Assembly: GCF_026586625.1 (NCBI RefSeq)
Contig: NZ_JAODIW010000006.1
Coordinates: forward strand, 1,091,061 to 1,155,060
Length of the DNA: 64,000 nucleotides
Origin: Halobium salinum
GTDB taxonomy: Archaea; Halobacteriota; Halobacteria; Halobacteriales; Haloferacaceae
Reading direction: 5' to 3'
The notes beneath the pieces were generated by a model. That model made no database searches. It saw only the letters and a program-made list of their open reading frames with translations, and was not told the DNA's origin. Below are positions 27,373-35,654 of the stretch, piece by piece (the first letter of the stretch is position 1; every line of letters begins with the position of its first letter). The translations under genes were made by a program, and so were the position numbers.

Positions 27373-27514
27373 CGCGACCGCCGGCGGCCCCTCCCCTCGG
27401 CGTCAGTGGCGCCGCCCACCCGCCGTCCTCGCCGCCGAACGCGCGTCACGGACTCCGGCCCCGGCCCGCACAGCCCGCCGCAACAGGGATGCCGCCGCGG
27501 CACGTTCTCGACAC

Positions 27515-27610
27515 ATGGCAGAGACGTACGTGTGTGAGAACTGCGGTCGGTCGTTCCCCGACGAGACTACCCTCCGAGACCACGTCTACAGCGTCGGGCT
27601 TGTGTACTGA
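27515..27610 (+). CDS. 31-residue C2H2-like zinc-finger microprotein
   Basis: MAETYVCENCGRSFPDETTL and a final LRDHVYSVGLVY make one CxxC...H finger. The second histidine of a classical C2H2 finger is missing before the stop at 27608, so it is either a truncated finger or a minimal microprotein. The full frame around it continues an arginine-rich shadow upstream, so only the ATG at 27515 is supported. Haloarchaea have many such microproteins, some affecting motility, biofilm or stress, but no role can be assigned. Confidence 0.6.
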   Translation: MAETYVCENCGRSFPDETTLRDHVYSVGLVY

Positions 27611-27696
27611 GGCTTCACGCGTTTGCTAGCCGTAGATATCTGGCTGAGGTCGGATTTCGCCGCTACAGCTAATCCGCCTCCTCGCCTCCAGTAGGT

Positions 27697-28368
27697 ATGA
27701 CCGTTATCGCCGAGATTACCATCCCGTCGGAGGAGTTCGACTTGGGGCGGGTCACACAAACCACCGAGGACCTCCGCATCGAACTCGAGCGGGTCGTTCC
27801 GATGGGAGAGGGCGTGATGCCCTTCTTCTGGGCGACCGGTGGCACCCCCGACGACTTCGACGCCTTCGAGCGCCACGTTCGCGAGAACGAACTGGTCGAG
27901 GACCTCAGCGCGCTGGCCCGTGTCGACGACCGGGTGCTCTACCAGGTGGTGTGGGGCGACATCGCCGAGAGCCTCACGACCGTGCTCGCGAGGTGTCACG
28001 CGACCATCCTCGAAGCCCGGGGGAACGGCCACTGGTTCTTCCGACTCCGATTCCGCGACCACAAGGGGTTGACCGAGTTTCACAACCTCGCTACCGAGGC
28101 GGACATCGGCTTCCACGTGGAGCGCATCTACACCGTCGACGAGGAGTACGGCGCGAAGTACAACCTCGACCTCACGCCCGAACAGCAGGAGGCCATCCTG
28201 CTCGCCGTCGAATCGGGCTACTTCGGCGTCCCGCGCGGGGCCACCCTCGACGACATCGCCGACGAACTGGGCATCAGCTCGCAGGCCGCCTCCGAGCGCG
28301 TCCGCCGTGGTGCCGACACCGTCCTCCGCAAGGTACTGCTGAAACGGTCTGCGGCGGACTTCGAGTGA
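27697..28368 (+). CDS. HTH_10 (bacterio-opsin-activator type) regulator
   Basis: 223 residues. The N-terminal ITIPSEEFDLGRVTQTTEDL and VERIYTVDEEYGAKYNLD segments are the domain that accompanies HTH_10 in small Bat-type regulators. The C-terminal HTH is clear: LTPEQQEAILLAVESGYFGV followed by ADELGISSQAASERVRRG. It is one of four paralogues in the window (47140, 47830 and 49055 are the others). The ligand is unknown. A TATA-like element is not obvious in the preceding 90 bases. Confidence 0.92.
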   Translation: MTVIAEITIPSEEFDLGRVTQTTEDLRIELERVVPMGEGVMPFFWATGGTPDDFDAFERHVRENELVEDLSALARVDDRVLYQVVWGDIAESLTTVLARCHATILEARGNGHWFFRLRFRDHKGLTEFHNLATEADIGFHVERIYTVDEEYGAKYNLDLTPEQQEAILLAVESGYFGVPRGATLDDIADELGISSQAASERVRRGADTVLRKVLLKRSAADFE

Positions 28369-28473
28369 GGGAACTCGGTGGGGGTGGGCCCGATTGGCCC
28401 GTCGGCGCTCCTGTAGAGACACGACCCGACGAACCACCCCAACACTCATAGCCACGCACGAGCTGTCAGTAGT

Positions 28474-28737
28474 ATGAGACTGAGCGACCGCCTGCTCTAC
28501 TCGAAGACCCTCCGCCGCGTCAGCGACTTCATCGACGAGCACTGGGTGGTTCGCTGGTTCGTACTCCCCATCCTCTTCATGGGACTGCTCGTGCTGGGGA
28601 TGGCGTACCCCATCTACGGAGCCGTCCCGGCGCTCGAACTCGTGGGCGTATTCCTCGCCGTCTGCTACGCCGTCGTGCTCGCTGGCCTCCTGGTCGGACG
28701 CGTCGTAGGCGGCGTCGTCAAACGCCGCCGCGCGTAG
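28474..28737 (+). CDS. Small two-helix membrane protein
   Basis: 87 residues. Hydrophobic segments WFVLPILFMGLLVLGMAYPI and LVGVFLAVCYAVVLAGLLVG flank a short proline-containing loop, and the C-terminus is KRRRA, so positive charge lies inside. The N-terminal 30 residues are amphipathic. No family named. Confidence 0.7.
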   Translation: MRLSDRLLYSKTLRRVSDFIDEHWVVRWFVLPILFMGLLVLGMAYPIYGAVPALELVGVFLAVCYAVVLAGLLVGRVVGGVVKRRRA

Positions 28738-28766
28738 CAGGATGCCGGTTCGGTATCGAACTTCCT

Positions 28767-29570
28767 TCAGCCGCTTCGGTACTGGTTCAACCGAGCCTTC
28801 AGTCGCTTCGCCGCCTGTCCTGCCGCCCTGTCGAAGGTCTCACCCTCGCCGGCGAAGATGATGCCCCGCGAGGAGTTGACGAGGCCGGTCCCGTCCGCGA
28901 GACCGTGCTCGACGGCCGCCTCGGCGTCGCCGCCCTGTGCGCCGACCCCCGGAACGAGGAAGGGGAGGTCGGGGACGAGTTCGCGCACCCGTTCGAGCTC
29001 CTCGGGCGCCGTCGCGCCGACGACGAGCCCGACGTTCCCGTTCGCGTTCCAGAGGTCGGCGAGGGCGGCGACGCGCTCGTACAGCGGCTCCCCCGAGGCG
29101 AGTTCCAGGTCCTGCAGGTCCGAGCCGCCGGGGTTGGAGGTGCGACAGAGGACGAACACGCCCTTGTCTTCACGGGAGAGAAAGGGGTCGAGCGAGTCGC
29201 GGCCGAGGTAGGGGTTCGCCGTGATGGCGTCCACGTCGTCGAGCAGCTTCGCGTACTGACGGGCCGTGTTCCCGATGTCGCCGCGCTTGGCGTCGAGGAG
29301 GACGGGCACGTCCTTCCCGTGGGCGTACGCGACCGTCTCGCGGAGCGCCCGCCACCCGTCGGGGTCCTCGTAGAAGGCGGCGTTGGGCTTGTAGCAGGCC
29401 GCGTGTTCGTGCGTCGCGTCGATGATGCGCCGGTTGAACGCCCACCGGGGGAGGTCGTGTTCTCGGAGGTGCTCGGGCAGGCGGGCCGGGTCCGGGTCGA
29501 GGCCGACGGAGACGACGCTGTCGACGCGGTCGATGCGCTCGCGAAGCCGGGCGAAGAACGGCGCTGTCAT
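28767..29570 (-). CDS. pyrF: Orotidine 5'-phosphate decarboxylase
   Basis: 267 residues from the ATG at 29570. The family signature is DAKRGDIGNTARQYAKLL (catalytic DxKxxD), with VGLDPDPARLPEHL at the N-terminus and LVVGATAPEELERVRELVPD and LVPGVGAQGGDAEAAV near the phosphate site. It is the long PyrF type. It converts OMP to UMP in pyrimidine synthesis. The open frame upstream of the ATG is not protein-like and is rejected. No other pyrimidine gene is adjacent. Confidence 0.95.
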   Translation of the reverse strand: MTAPFFARLRERIDRVDSVVSVGLDPDPARLPEHLREHDLPRWAFNRRIIDATHEHAACYKPNAAFYEDPDGWRALRETVAYAHGKDVPVLLDAKRGDIGNTARQYAKLLDDVDAITANPYLGRDSLDPFLSREDKGVFVLCRTSNPGGSDLQDLELASGEPLYERVAALADLWNANGNVGLVVGATAPEELERVRELVPDLPFLVPGVGAQGGDAEAAVEHGLADGTGLVNSSRGIIFAGEGETFDRAAGQAAKRLKARLNQYRSG

Positions 29571-29940
29571 CCCCGGGTGTGGGGAGCGGGGGGAGTTAGC
29601 GGTTCCCCTCCCCGCCGGCCGGCCCGACCGACGTATCCGGAACCGTGATACAGAACGCGGACGAAACGTCACGTTGTCCGAACGTTCCACGTATATGGGG
29701 GAGAGACAATTCTTCGTTACTGAGTGTTCGACGGAACATAATCAAGAGGTGTCCGCCTACAGCAGTAGATGGGCCTCGCCCCCGAGACACCGCCTCGCCC
29801 ACGTGCCGACCCGACCGAAACCACACGCACGGTGCCACACGGGCTCGGGCGGTGGCCGGGCCGAACGACGTCGTCTTCTCGCGGTCCGTTCGTCCGCCAG
29901 TCCACGACCTCACAGGTAGCGAGGCGTCGAATCCGAACGG
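29571..29940. other. Intergenic region upstream of pyrF, no gene
   Basis: A 370-bp gap between the pyrF start and the stop of the TatA-like gene. The middle contains AT-rich words (CCATATACG on the minus strand at about 29690, ACATAATCAAG on the plus strand at about 29738) that could be promoter elements for pyrF. No coding region is supported. Confidence 0.5.
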
Positions 29941-30258
29941 TCAGCGGACTCCGTCCGCCGTGTTCTCCCCGCCGTCGCGGTCGGTGCCGCCCTCCGAGTC
30001 GGCGGTGACGTCGGCGTCGTCGGTCCCGTCGTCGGCGCCGGCACGACCCTCGCCGTCGACTCCGGATTCGTCCTCGACACCGGTCTCACGCTCCAGCTCG
30101 GCGACGCGCGCTTCCAGGTCGTCGACGCGTCCGTCGTCTTCTCCTCCGCGTTCCGTGTACCGGAGGACCGCGACGACTGCGAGGACGACTGGTCCGAACA
30201 GCACCAGCAGGACGAGGAGGACGACGAGTAGCTCCGGACCGCCCGGGACCTGTAACAT
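29941..30258 (-). CDS. TatA-like small membrane protein with coiled coil
   Basis: 105 residues from the ATG at 30258. GGPELLVVLLVLLVLFGPVV gives one membrane helix in a TatA-like context (GGPELL), followed by RYTERGGEDDGRVDDLEARV, a short coiled coil, and an acidic G/D/E/A tail. Databases often name such proteins TatA, but the amphipathic helix of true TatA is not present, so a transport role is doubtful. Confidence 0.65.
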   Translation of the reverse strand: MLQVPGGPELLVVLLVLLVLFGPVVLAVVAVLRYTERGGEDDGRVDDLEARVAELERETGVEDESGVDGEGRAGADDGTDDADVTADSEGGTDRDGGENTADGVR

Positions 30259-30352
30259 GGGCGACGGTGCTTCCGGCGGCGGGAAGTAGCTACCGGCTCG
30301 GTCGGTCAGCCAGGACCGGCCCCCGTCGCTCGACGCAACGATTTTGTGGGGC

Positions 30353-30367
30353 GGTAGACAATCTACC
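30353..30367 (+). promoter_or_regulatory. Inverted repeat before the winged-helix gene
   Basis: GGTAGA-CAA-TCTACC is a perfect 6-bp inverted repeat with a 3-base spacer, ending 4 bases before the ATG at 30372. A CGATTTTG TATA-like element lies about 30 bases upstream of the ATG, so the repeat sits between the TATA box and the transcription start. This is where a repressor would act; autoregulation by the gene product is an inference. Confidence 0.5.
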
Positions 30368-30371
30368 ACAC

Positions 30372-31271
30372 ATGAGTCACCAGGCCGAGAGCGACTCGGT
30401 GGCCCCACCGAAGTCGGCGGGGCTCGCGCCGTCCGAAGCGTTCGCCCTCCTCGGCAACGAGACCCGCATCGAAATCCTCCAGGCGCTCCTCGACGCCGGC
30501 GGCGACGAGGGGCCGGTCCCCTTCTCGGAGCTGTACGACCGCGTCAGCGTCGACGACAGCGCCCACTTCAACTACCACCTGAAGAAACTCACCGACCACT
30601 TCGTCCGACGCACCGACGAGGGCTACGAGTTCCAGTACCCCGGCTGGAAGGTCGTCCGGTCGGTGTTCGCCGGGACGTTCAACGAGGTGGCCCAACTCGA
30701 CCCGTTCCCGACCGAGGGGTCCTGCTTCGACTGCGGCGGCGACCTGGAAGCGTGGTACCTCGACGAGCACCTCACCATCGCCTGCGCGGACTGTGACACC
30801 CCACACGTCTCCTACCCGTTCCCGCCGGGCGGCCTGGACGACCGCACGCCCGAGGAGTTGCTACAGGCGTTCCACCACCACGTCCGCCACCACTACTGTC
30901 TCGCCGCCGACGGCGTCTGTCCGGAGTGCATGGGGAAGATGGAGACGACCATCACGAACTGCCCCGAGTGCGACTTGCCCGGACTCGACGTGCAGGTGAG
31001 CCACGTCTGTCAGCGCTGTAACAACCGGCTCCACTCGGCGGTCGGGCTGAACCTGCTCGACAACGCCGACGTGATGACGTTCCACGCCGAACGCGGCGTC
31101 GACCTCTCGACCCAGCCGTTCTGGACGTTCGACTGGTGTGTGAGCGACGAGCGGACGACGGTGCTCGAAGCGAACCCGATGGAGGTCCGCCTCGATATCC
31201 CCTGTGACGGCGACACGCTCTCCGTGCGGCTCGACGAGTCGCTCACCGTGCTGGAAGTCGAGCGGGCCTGA
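30372..31271 (+). CDS. Winged-helix regulator with zinc-ribbon C-terminal region (DUF7351-like)
   Basis: 299 residues. The ArsR-type helix-turn-helix is at about residues 20-95 (AFALLGNETRIEILQALLDA and DDSAHFNYHLKKLTDHF). Cysteine pairs CFDC, CADC, CPEC (twice) and CQRC mark the zinc-binding C-terminal part, which ends in STQPFWTFDWCVSDERTTVL. It is the paralogue of the gene at 20717. The regulated genes and ligand are unknown; the inverted repeat at its own start suggests autoregulation. Confidence 0.87.
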   Translation: MSHQAESDSVAPPKSAGLAPSEAFALLGNETRIEILQALLDAGGDEGPVPFSELYDRVSVDDSAHFNYHLKKLTDHFVRRTDEGYEFQYPGWKVVRSVFAGTFNEVAQLDPFPTEGSCFDCGGDLEAWYLDEHLTIACADCDTPHVSYPFPPGGLDDRTPEELLQAFHHHVRHHYCLAADGVCPECMGKMETTITNCPECDLPGLDVQVSHVCQRCNNRLHSAVGLNLLDNADVMTFHAERGVDLSTQPFWTFDWCVSDERTTVLEANPMEVRLDIPCDGDTLSVRLDESLTVLEVERA

Positions 31272-31346
31272 ACCCCCACCCGACTCGTGCGGTCGATGAC
31301 GCAACGGCGATAACGGCTACGTATCCCCACCACGAACTCCGAGTAG

Positions 31347-32201
31347 ATGAGCGATGCATCCCCCGAAGCGGGGTCGGACGGCCCACCGGAGGAAGTCGGG
31401 CCACCGATGACCGACGGGTCGGGTATGACGACGCAGACTGACAAGGGAACCATCCTCGAACAGCTGATAGACCAGGGGTTCGAAGAGACCGAGCGCAGCT
31501 CGCTGGGGCTGGCGTTGTCGGGGCTCTCGGCCGGTCTCGACATCGGGTTCGGACCCCTGCTCATGGTGGCGGTGTACACCCTCGTCAGCGAACCGTGGGG
31601 CGAGCCGCTGACGACGCTGTTCGTCGCCAACGCGTACGCCGTCGGCTTCATCTTCGTCGTTCTGGGCCGCTCGGAGCTGTTCACCGAGCACACGACGCTC
31701 GCGGCACTTCCCGTCATCGACGGCCGGTCCTCCATCAGCGGTCTCGCCCGCCTCTGGGCGCTGGTGTACGCCGGCAACATCGTCGGCGGCGCAATCTTCG
31801 CCGTCCCGGCGGTGCTGTTCGCGCCGGACTACGGGATTGCCACCCCCAACGCGTTCGTCCACCTCGGGGACACCCTGCTCGGATACGGCAACACCGAGTT
31901 CTTCTTCGCCGCCATCCTCGCCGGCTGGATGATGGGACTGCTCGCGTGGCTGCTGTCGGCGGCACAGGAGACGCTCAGCCGCATCGTCTTCGTCTGGGTC
32001 GTGACGGCCGCAATCGGGCTCCTCCACCTGCCCCACTCCATCGCGGGCAACGTGGAGATAATCATGGCCGTCCTCGCCGGGCCGAAGTACGGCCTCGTCG
32101 ACTACGTCGTCTTCCTCGGCCTGTCGACCGCCGGCAACGCCGTCGGCGGGGTCGTCTTCGTGGCGCTGCTCAAGTACGGCCACATCGCGGTGTCGCGCTG
32201 A
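31347..32201 (+). CDS. Formate/nitrite transporter (FNT) family channel
   Basis: 284 residues. A polar N-terminal tail of about 55 residues is followed by six membrane segments. GFEETERSSLGLALSGLSAG and LFVANAYAVGFIFVVLGRSE carry the FNT pattern, and ELFTEHTTLAALPVIDGR and GNIVGGAIFAVPAVLF are typical of the YfdC-like branch. FNT proteins conduct small monovalent anions such as formate, nitrite, lactate or hydrosulfide; the substrate cannot be read from sequence. A TACGTATCC element about 25 bases before the ATG fits a short or absent leader. Confidence 0.88.
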   Translation: MSDASPEAGSDGPPEEVGPPMTDGSGMTTQTDKGTILEQLIDQGFEETERSSLGLALSGLSAGLDIGFGPLLMVAVYTLVSEPWGEPLTTLFVANAYAVGFIFVVLGRSELFTEHTTLAALPVIDGRSSISGLARLWALVYAGNIVGGAIFAVPAVLFAPDYGIATPNAFVHLGDTLLGYGNTEFFFAAILAGWMMGLLAWLLSAAQETLSRIVFVWVVTAAIGLLHLPHSIAGNVEIIMAVLAGPKYGLVDYVVFLGLSTAGNAVGGVVFVALLKYGHIAVSR

Positions 32202-32249
32202 GCTGCGACCCGTCGCGGGAGACGCTCGAAACCGGTGTCGGTGGCCGGT

Positions 32250-32268
32250 GGACTCCGGAAGGGAGTCC
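32250..32268 (+). promoter_or_regulatory. Inverted repeat abutting the pdxS TATA box
   Basis: GGACTCC-GGAAG-GGAGTCC is a perfect 7-bp inverted repeat. The TATA-like GTTAAGT begins on the next base (32269) and lies 23-29 bases before the pdxS ATG. The repeat therefore overlaps the BRE position, where a bound regulator would affect TFB recruitment. Confidence 0.45.
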
Positions 32269-32297
32269 GTTAAGTGCGTCCACACCAAGGCTCGGAT

Positions 32298-33206
32298 ATG
32301 CCAGAGGAGACCGACTTGGAGGACCTGCGGCGGGGAACCGACCTCGTCAAGCGCGGGTTCGCACAGATGCAGAAGGGCGGGGTCATCATGGACGTCGTCA
32401 CCCCCGAGCAGGCCCGAATCGCCGAGGACGCGGGCGCGGTCGCCGTCATGGCCCTCGAGGCGGTCCCGGCCGACATCCGCAAGCGCGGCGGGGTCGCTCG
32501 GATGCCCGACCCGGCACAGGTCGAGGCGATAATCGACGAGGTTTCCATCCCCGTGATGGGGAAGGCTCGCATCGGCCACCACACCGAGGCCCAGATTCTG
32601 GAGGCCATCGGCGTCGACATGGTCGACGAGAGCGAGGTGCTCACGCCCGCCGACGACGCCTACCACATCGACAAGCGCGAGTTCACCTCGCCGTTCGTCT
32701 GTGGCGCACGGAACCTCGGCGAGGCGCTCCGGCGCATCGACGAGGGCGCCGCCATGATTCGCACCAAGGGCGAGGCCGGCACGGGCGACGTGAACCAGGC
32801 CGTCCACCACCAGCGCACCATCAAGAGCGCCATCCGAAAGCTCGTCGGGATGAACCACGAGGAGCGCGAGGCGTGGGCACGGAAGCACGAGGCGCCCGCC
32901 GACCTCGTCCACGAGACCCACGAGATGGGCCGTCTTCCCGTGGTGAACTTCGCCGCCGGCGGCATCGCCACCCCGGCGGACGCCGCGCTGATGATGCACC
33001 ACGAGTGTGACGGCATCTTCGTCGGCTCCGGCATCTTCGGCGCCGAGGACCCCGAGCGGATGGGCGAAGCCATCGTCGAGGCCGTCAACAACTGGGACGA
33101 CCCCGAGCGCCTCGCCGACATCGCCGCCGGCATCGGCAAGGGGATGAAAGGCGAGTCCAACACCGGTATGGCCGACGAGGACAAACTGCAGGGCCGCGGG
33201 GTTTAG
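32298..33206 (+). CDS. pdxS: Pyridoxal 5'-phosphate synthase, PdxS subunit
   Basis: 302 residues, the family length. The TIM barrel shows [20 protein letters not shown], the active-site strand [20 protein letters not shown] (Schiff-base lysine), and [17 protein letters not shown] with the phosphate-binding GSGIFG. PdxS builds PLP from ribose 5-phosphate, glyceraldehyde 3-phosphate and ammonia delivered by the glutaminase PdxT. No pdxT gene is adjacent. The ATG at 32298 is preferred to an in-frame ATG at 32274 because of the TATA spacing. Confidence 0.96.
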   Translation: MPEETDLEDLRRGTDLVKRGFAQMQKGGVIMDVVTPEQARIAEDAGAVAVMALEAVPADIRKRGGVARMPDPAQVEAIIDEVSIPVMGKARIGHHTEAQILEAIGVDMVDESEVLTPADDAYHIDKREFTSPFVCGARNLGEALRRIDEGAAMIRTKGEAGTGDVNQAVHHQRTIKSAIRKLVGMNHEEREAWARKHEAPADLVHETHEMGRLPVVNFAAGGIATPADAALMMHHECDGIFVGSGIFGAEDPERMGEAIVEAVNNWDDPERLADIAAGIGKGMKGESNTGMADEDKLQGRGV

Positions 33207-33213
33207 CAACGAC

Positions 33214-33268
33214 CTTTTTCACCGGGGGACTCGGCCGGCTTCGCCGGCCTCGACCCCCGGCCAAAAAG
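33214..33268. terminator. Bidirectional terminator hairpin after pdxS
   Basis: Two 26-base arms around a TTC loop pair at 20 positions (CTTTTTCACCGGGGG and onwards against CCCCCGGCCAAAAAG). The outer part is a T5/A5 pair on each side, so RNA from either strand has a GC stem followed by U residues. It lies 8 bases after the pdxS stop and faces the convergent uspA-like gene. Confidence 0.7.
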
Positions 33269-33389
33269 CTCGGCGAAAAAGGCCACTCGCTCGGGCCTGA
33301 CGGCCCTCGCTCGCGGTAGAACACGGATACAGCCCCTCAGCACTCCCACCGCTACCGCGTCCGCACCCGCCACCGCCACCGCGACGACC

Positions 33390-33845
33390 TTACTCCTCGT
33401 CCTCGCCGAGCAGCACCGTCACCGGCCCCTCGAAGTTGAGCAGGGCGCGCTGGGTCAAGTCGCCGAAGAGGGCCTTCCCGGTCGGGGAGCGGCGTTGGCC
33501 GGAGAGGAACAGGTGGTCACACTCGCGCTCCTCGGCGACGCCGAGGATGCGGTCGACCTCGTCGCCGACGGTGCCGACGACGTCGAAGGTGACGTTCATC
33601 CCGTCGAACGCCTCCTGTGCCAGCTGGCGTGCCTCCCGCTCGGCCTCGTCCTCGGCCTGGTCGAGCGAGTAGTCGGCGCTCCCGTCGATGGACTCGACGG
33701 CCGTCCGGGTCTCGCCGTACGCCGACTGCGGCGTGATCGATAGCAACACCAGTTCGGCCTCGGTCCCGGCGGCGAACTGCCCGGCCTCGCGCATGATGCG
33801 CTGTCCGCGGTCTGTCGGGGTGACGACGACCAGTCCTCGTTGCAT
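33390..33845 (-). CDS. Universal stress protein (UspA family)
   Basis: 151 residues. The alpha/beta fold begins GLVVVTPTDRGQRIMREAGQ and the ATP-binding end shows ECDHLFLSGQRRSPTGKALF followed by TQRALLNFEGPVTVLL. The usual GxxG(9)GS motif is modified to GQRRSPTGKALFGD, so nucleotide binding is not certain. It lies 75 bases downstream of thrB on the same strand and may share its transcript. Confidence 0.88.
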   Translation of the reverse strand: MQRGLVVVTPTDRGQRIMREAGQFAAGTEAELVLLSITPQSAYGETRTAVESIDGSADYSLDQAEDEAEREARQLAQEAFDGMNVTFDVVGTVGDEVDRILGVAEERECDHLFLSGQRRSPTGKALFGDLTQRALLNFEGPVTVLLGEDEE

Positions 33846-33920
33846 GGAGCCGAAGTCATCATCGACCGTGAAAAACCGTTCGAAACCGAGCGACTGCGGG
33901 GGGTCGTCGCCGTCGCCGAC

Positions 33921-34805
33921 TTACTCCCGAGCGACGACCTCGGCGCCGCGGCCGATTTCGGTCTGGTAGACGCGGCCGGTAACGCCCTCCTCGGCGAACG
34001 CCTCCAACATCGTCGCGCCGATTCGCCGCCGGTCGCCCGGGTGACAGGCGGCCAGGACGCTCGGGCCGGCACCGGAGACGGTGACGCCCGTCGCCCCCGC
34101 GTCGAGGGCTGCCTCGCGCACCCCATCGTAGCCGGTGATGAGGTCCGCTCTGGCGGGCGTGACGACCGTGTCGTGCATCCCCTCGCCGACGAGGTCGGGG
34201 TCGTCTCGGCACATCCCCATCGTGAGGGTGGCCGCCCGACCGACGGTGTGGACCACGTCGTCCATCGCGGCCGTCTCGGGCACGACCCGGCGGGCGTCGC
34301 GCGTCGAGACGGCGATTTCCGGGAGACAGGCGACGAGCGGGACGCTCGCGTCGACGGCGTGGACGTCGCCCTCGACGGCGACGGTGAATCCTCCCAGGAG
34401 GGCGGGCGCGACGTTGTCGACGTGGGCCTCGCCGGAGACGACGGCCTCGCCCTCGCCGGCGATGGGGACGAGCGCCGAGCGCGAGAGTCCGCGGTCGTAC
34501 AGTTCGTTGAGCGCGAGGGCGGCGCCGGCGGCGCTGGCGGCGGAGGAGCCGAGTCCGGAGGCGGGACGGACTCCCTTGTCGATCTCGATGTGGGCGGGGG
34601 CGTCGAGTGCCTCCGCGACGGCGCCGACGGTGTTCTTCTTCGGGTCCTCGGGGATGTACTGGGCGCCGGCGCCCGTCACCTCGATGGTGGTCTCCTCGGC
34701 ACGGGAGACGCGGACGAAGTCGGCCGGCCGGTCGAGGGCCACTCCGAAGACGTCGAACCCGCTCCCGAGGTTCGCGCTGGTCGCCGGGGCCCGGACCGTG
34801 ATCAT
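33921..34805 (-). CDS. thrB: Homoserine kinase
   Basis: 294 residues. The GHMP-kinase phosphate-binding loop is GLGSSAASAAGAALALNE; the N-terminus VRAPATSANLGSGFDVFGVA and the C-terminal TGVTVSGAGPSVLAACH complete the family pattern. It phosphorylates homoserine for threonine synthesis. The length and the ANLGSGFD motif favour ThrB over mevalonate or shikimate kinase. No other threonine gene is adjacent. Confidence 0.95.
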   Translation of the reverse strand: MITVRAPATSANLGSGFDVFGVALDRPADFVRVSRAEETTIEVTGAGAQYIPEDPKKNTVGAVAEALDAPAHIEIDKGVRPASGLGSSAASAAGAALALNELYDRGLSRSALVPIAGEGEAVVSGEAHVDNVAPALLGGFTVAVEGDVHAVDASVPLVACLPEIAVSTRDARRVVPETAAMDDVVHTVGRAATLTMGMCRDDPDLVGEGMHDTVVTPARADLITGYDGVREAALDAGATGVTVSGAGPSVLAACHPGDRRRIGATMLEAFAEEGVTGRVYQTEIGRGAEVVARE

Positions 34806-34919
34806 GCTCTCACTTCCGCGAGTCTCCGGAAAACGCTTGCGTTCGCCGCGGTTCGTGCGGCGACACGGCGCCGAGTTTCGCGACTGTCCCGGCGGCTCGC
34901 CGGGGCTCCGCTCGGGCGG

Positions 34920-35168
34920 TCAGTCGCCCATGACGAACAGCATGGGGCCGACGACGACCAGCGCGATACCGAGGAAGAGGTAGTGCGCCGGGGCGAGTGA
35001 CTGCGGCGTCAGGAGGAATATCACGCCGAAGAGGACGCTGTTGATGGCGACCGCCTTCACCGACTTCAGCGGGAGGAGTGCGAGCGTCGTGAGGACGAAT
35101 CCGAGGAGCAGCGCCTGCCCCACGTTGTAGTTGAGCAGGAAACTGTCGATGACCTGTAACGGGAGCAT
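34920..35168 (-). CDS. Small membrane protein, three predicted helices
   Basis: 82 residues. Hydrophobic segments are ALLLGFVLTTLALLPLKSV, AVAINSVLFGVIFLLTP and YLFLGIALVVVGPMLFVMGD. The protein is conserved in appearance, with a short N-terminal MLPLQVIDSFLLNYNVGQ. No function recognised. Confidence 0.75.
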   Translation of the reverse strand: MLPLQVIDSFLLNYNVGQALLLGFVLTTLALLPLKSVKAVAINSVLFGVIFLLTPQSLAPAHYLFLGIALVVVGPMLFVMGD

Positions 35169-35274
35169 TCGTTGTCCTAACTCGCCCCGAATCCCGCTTT
35201 AAAGTTCCGCTCTGTCGTTCGCCTCGTCGGTCCGTCGCTGCCGGCGCCAAAACACGAATCACGCGCCGACGCCG

Positions 35275-35493
35275 TCACTCCTCGGTCGGACCGGTGATAT
35301 CGAGCGGCCGAACCCAGCCGTACCAGAGTACGAACACCATCCCGCCGTAGCCGAGCACGAAGACGATTCGGCCCACGCCGTTGTAGCCGAGTTCGCCGAG
35401 GAACCGCCGAAGGATACCCGTTCCCGCGATACCGACGAACAGCACGAGGGCCGCGAGGAGGGCGTCCCGCGGCAGCCAGTCGGGTGTGTTCAT
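35275..35493 (-). CDS. Small two-helix membrane protein
   Basis: 72 residues. ALLAALVLFVGIAGTGILRR and RIVFVLGYGGMVFVLWYGWV are two membrane segments joined by a short loop (FLGELGYNGVG). The two small membrane proteins here are on the same strand, 106 bases apart. No family named. Confidence 0.7.
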   Translation of the reverse strand: MNTPDWLPRDALLAALVLFVGIAGTGILRRFLGELGYNGVGRIVFVLGYGGMVFVLWYGWVRPLDITGPTEE

Positions 35494-35654
35494 GTCGGCC
35501 CCTCGGTGACGGATGGCCCTGAATGGCTCGGTTCGGCTCCGGGTCGAGTCGCTCGAGTCGCTCCCACCCGACCGAATCGGCGGCGACGCTGGACAGTGTC
35601 ACCGCCTCACGCGCCACCCGGAACGATTTAACGGGCCGCGTCGTCGCCCCCGTC

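Noticed and set aside
31317-33209. Long minus-strand open frame (630 residues) opposite the FNT and pdxS genes
   Set aside because: It is the mirror of two well-supported genes. High G+C leaves few stops on the opposite strand, and the protein has no recognisable domain.
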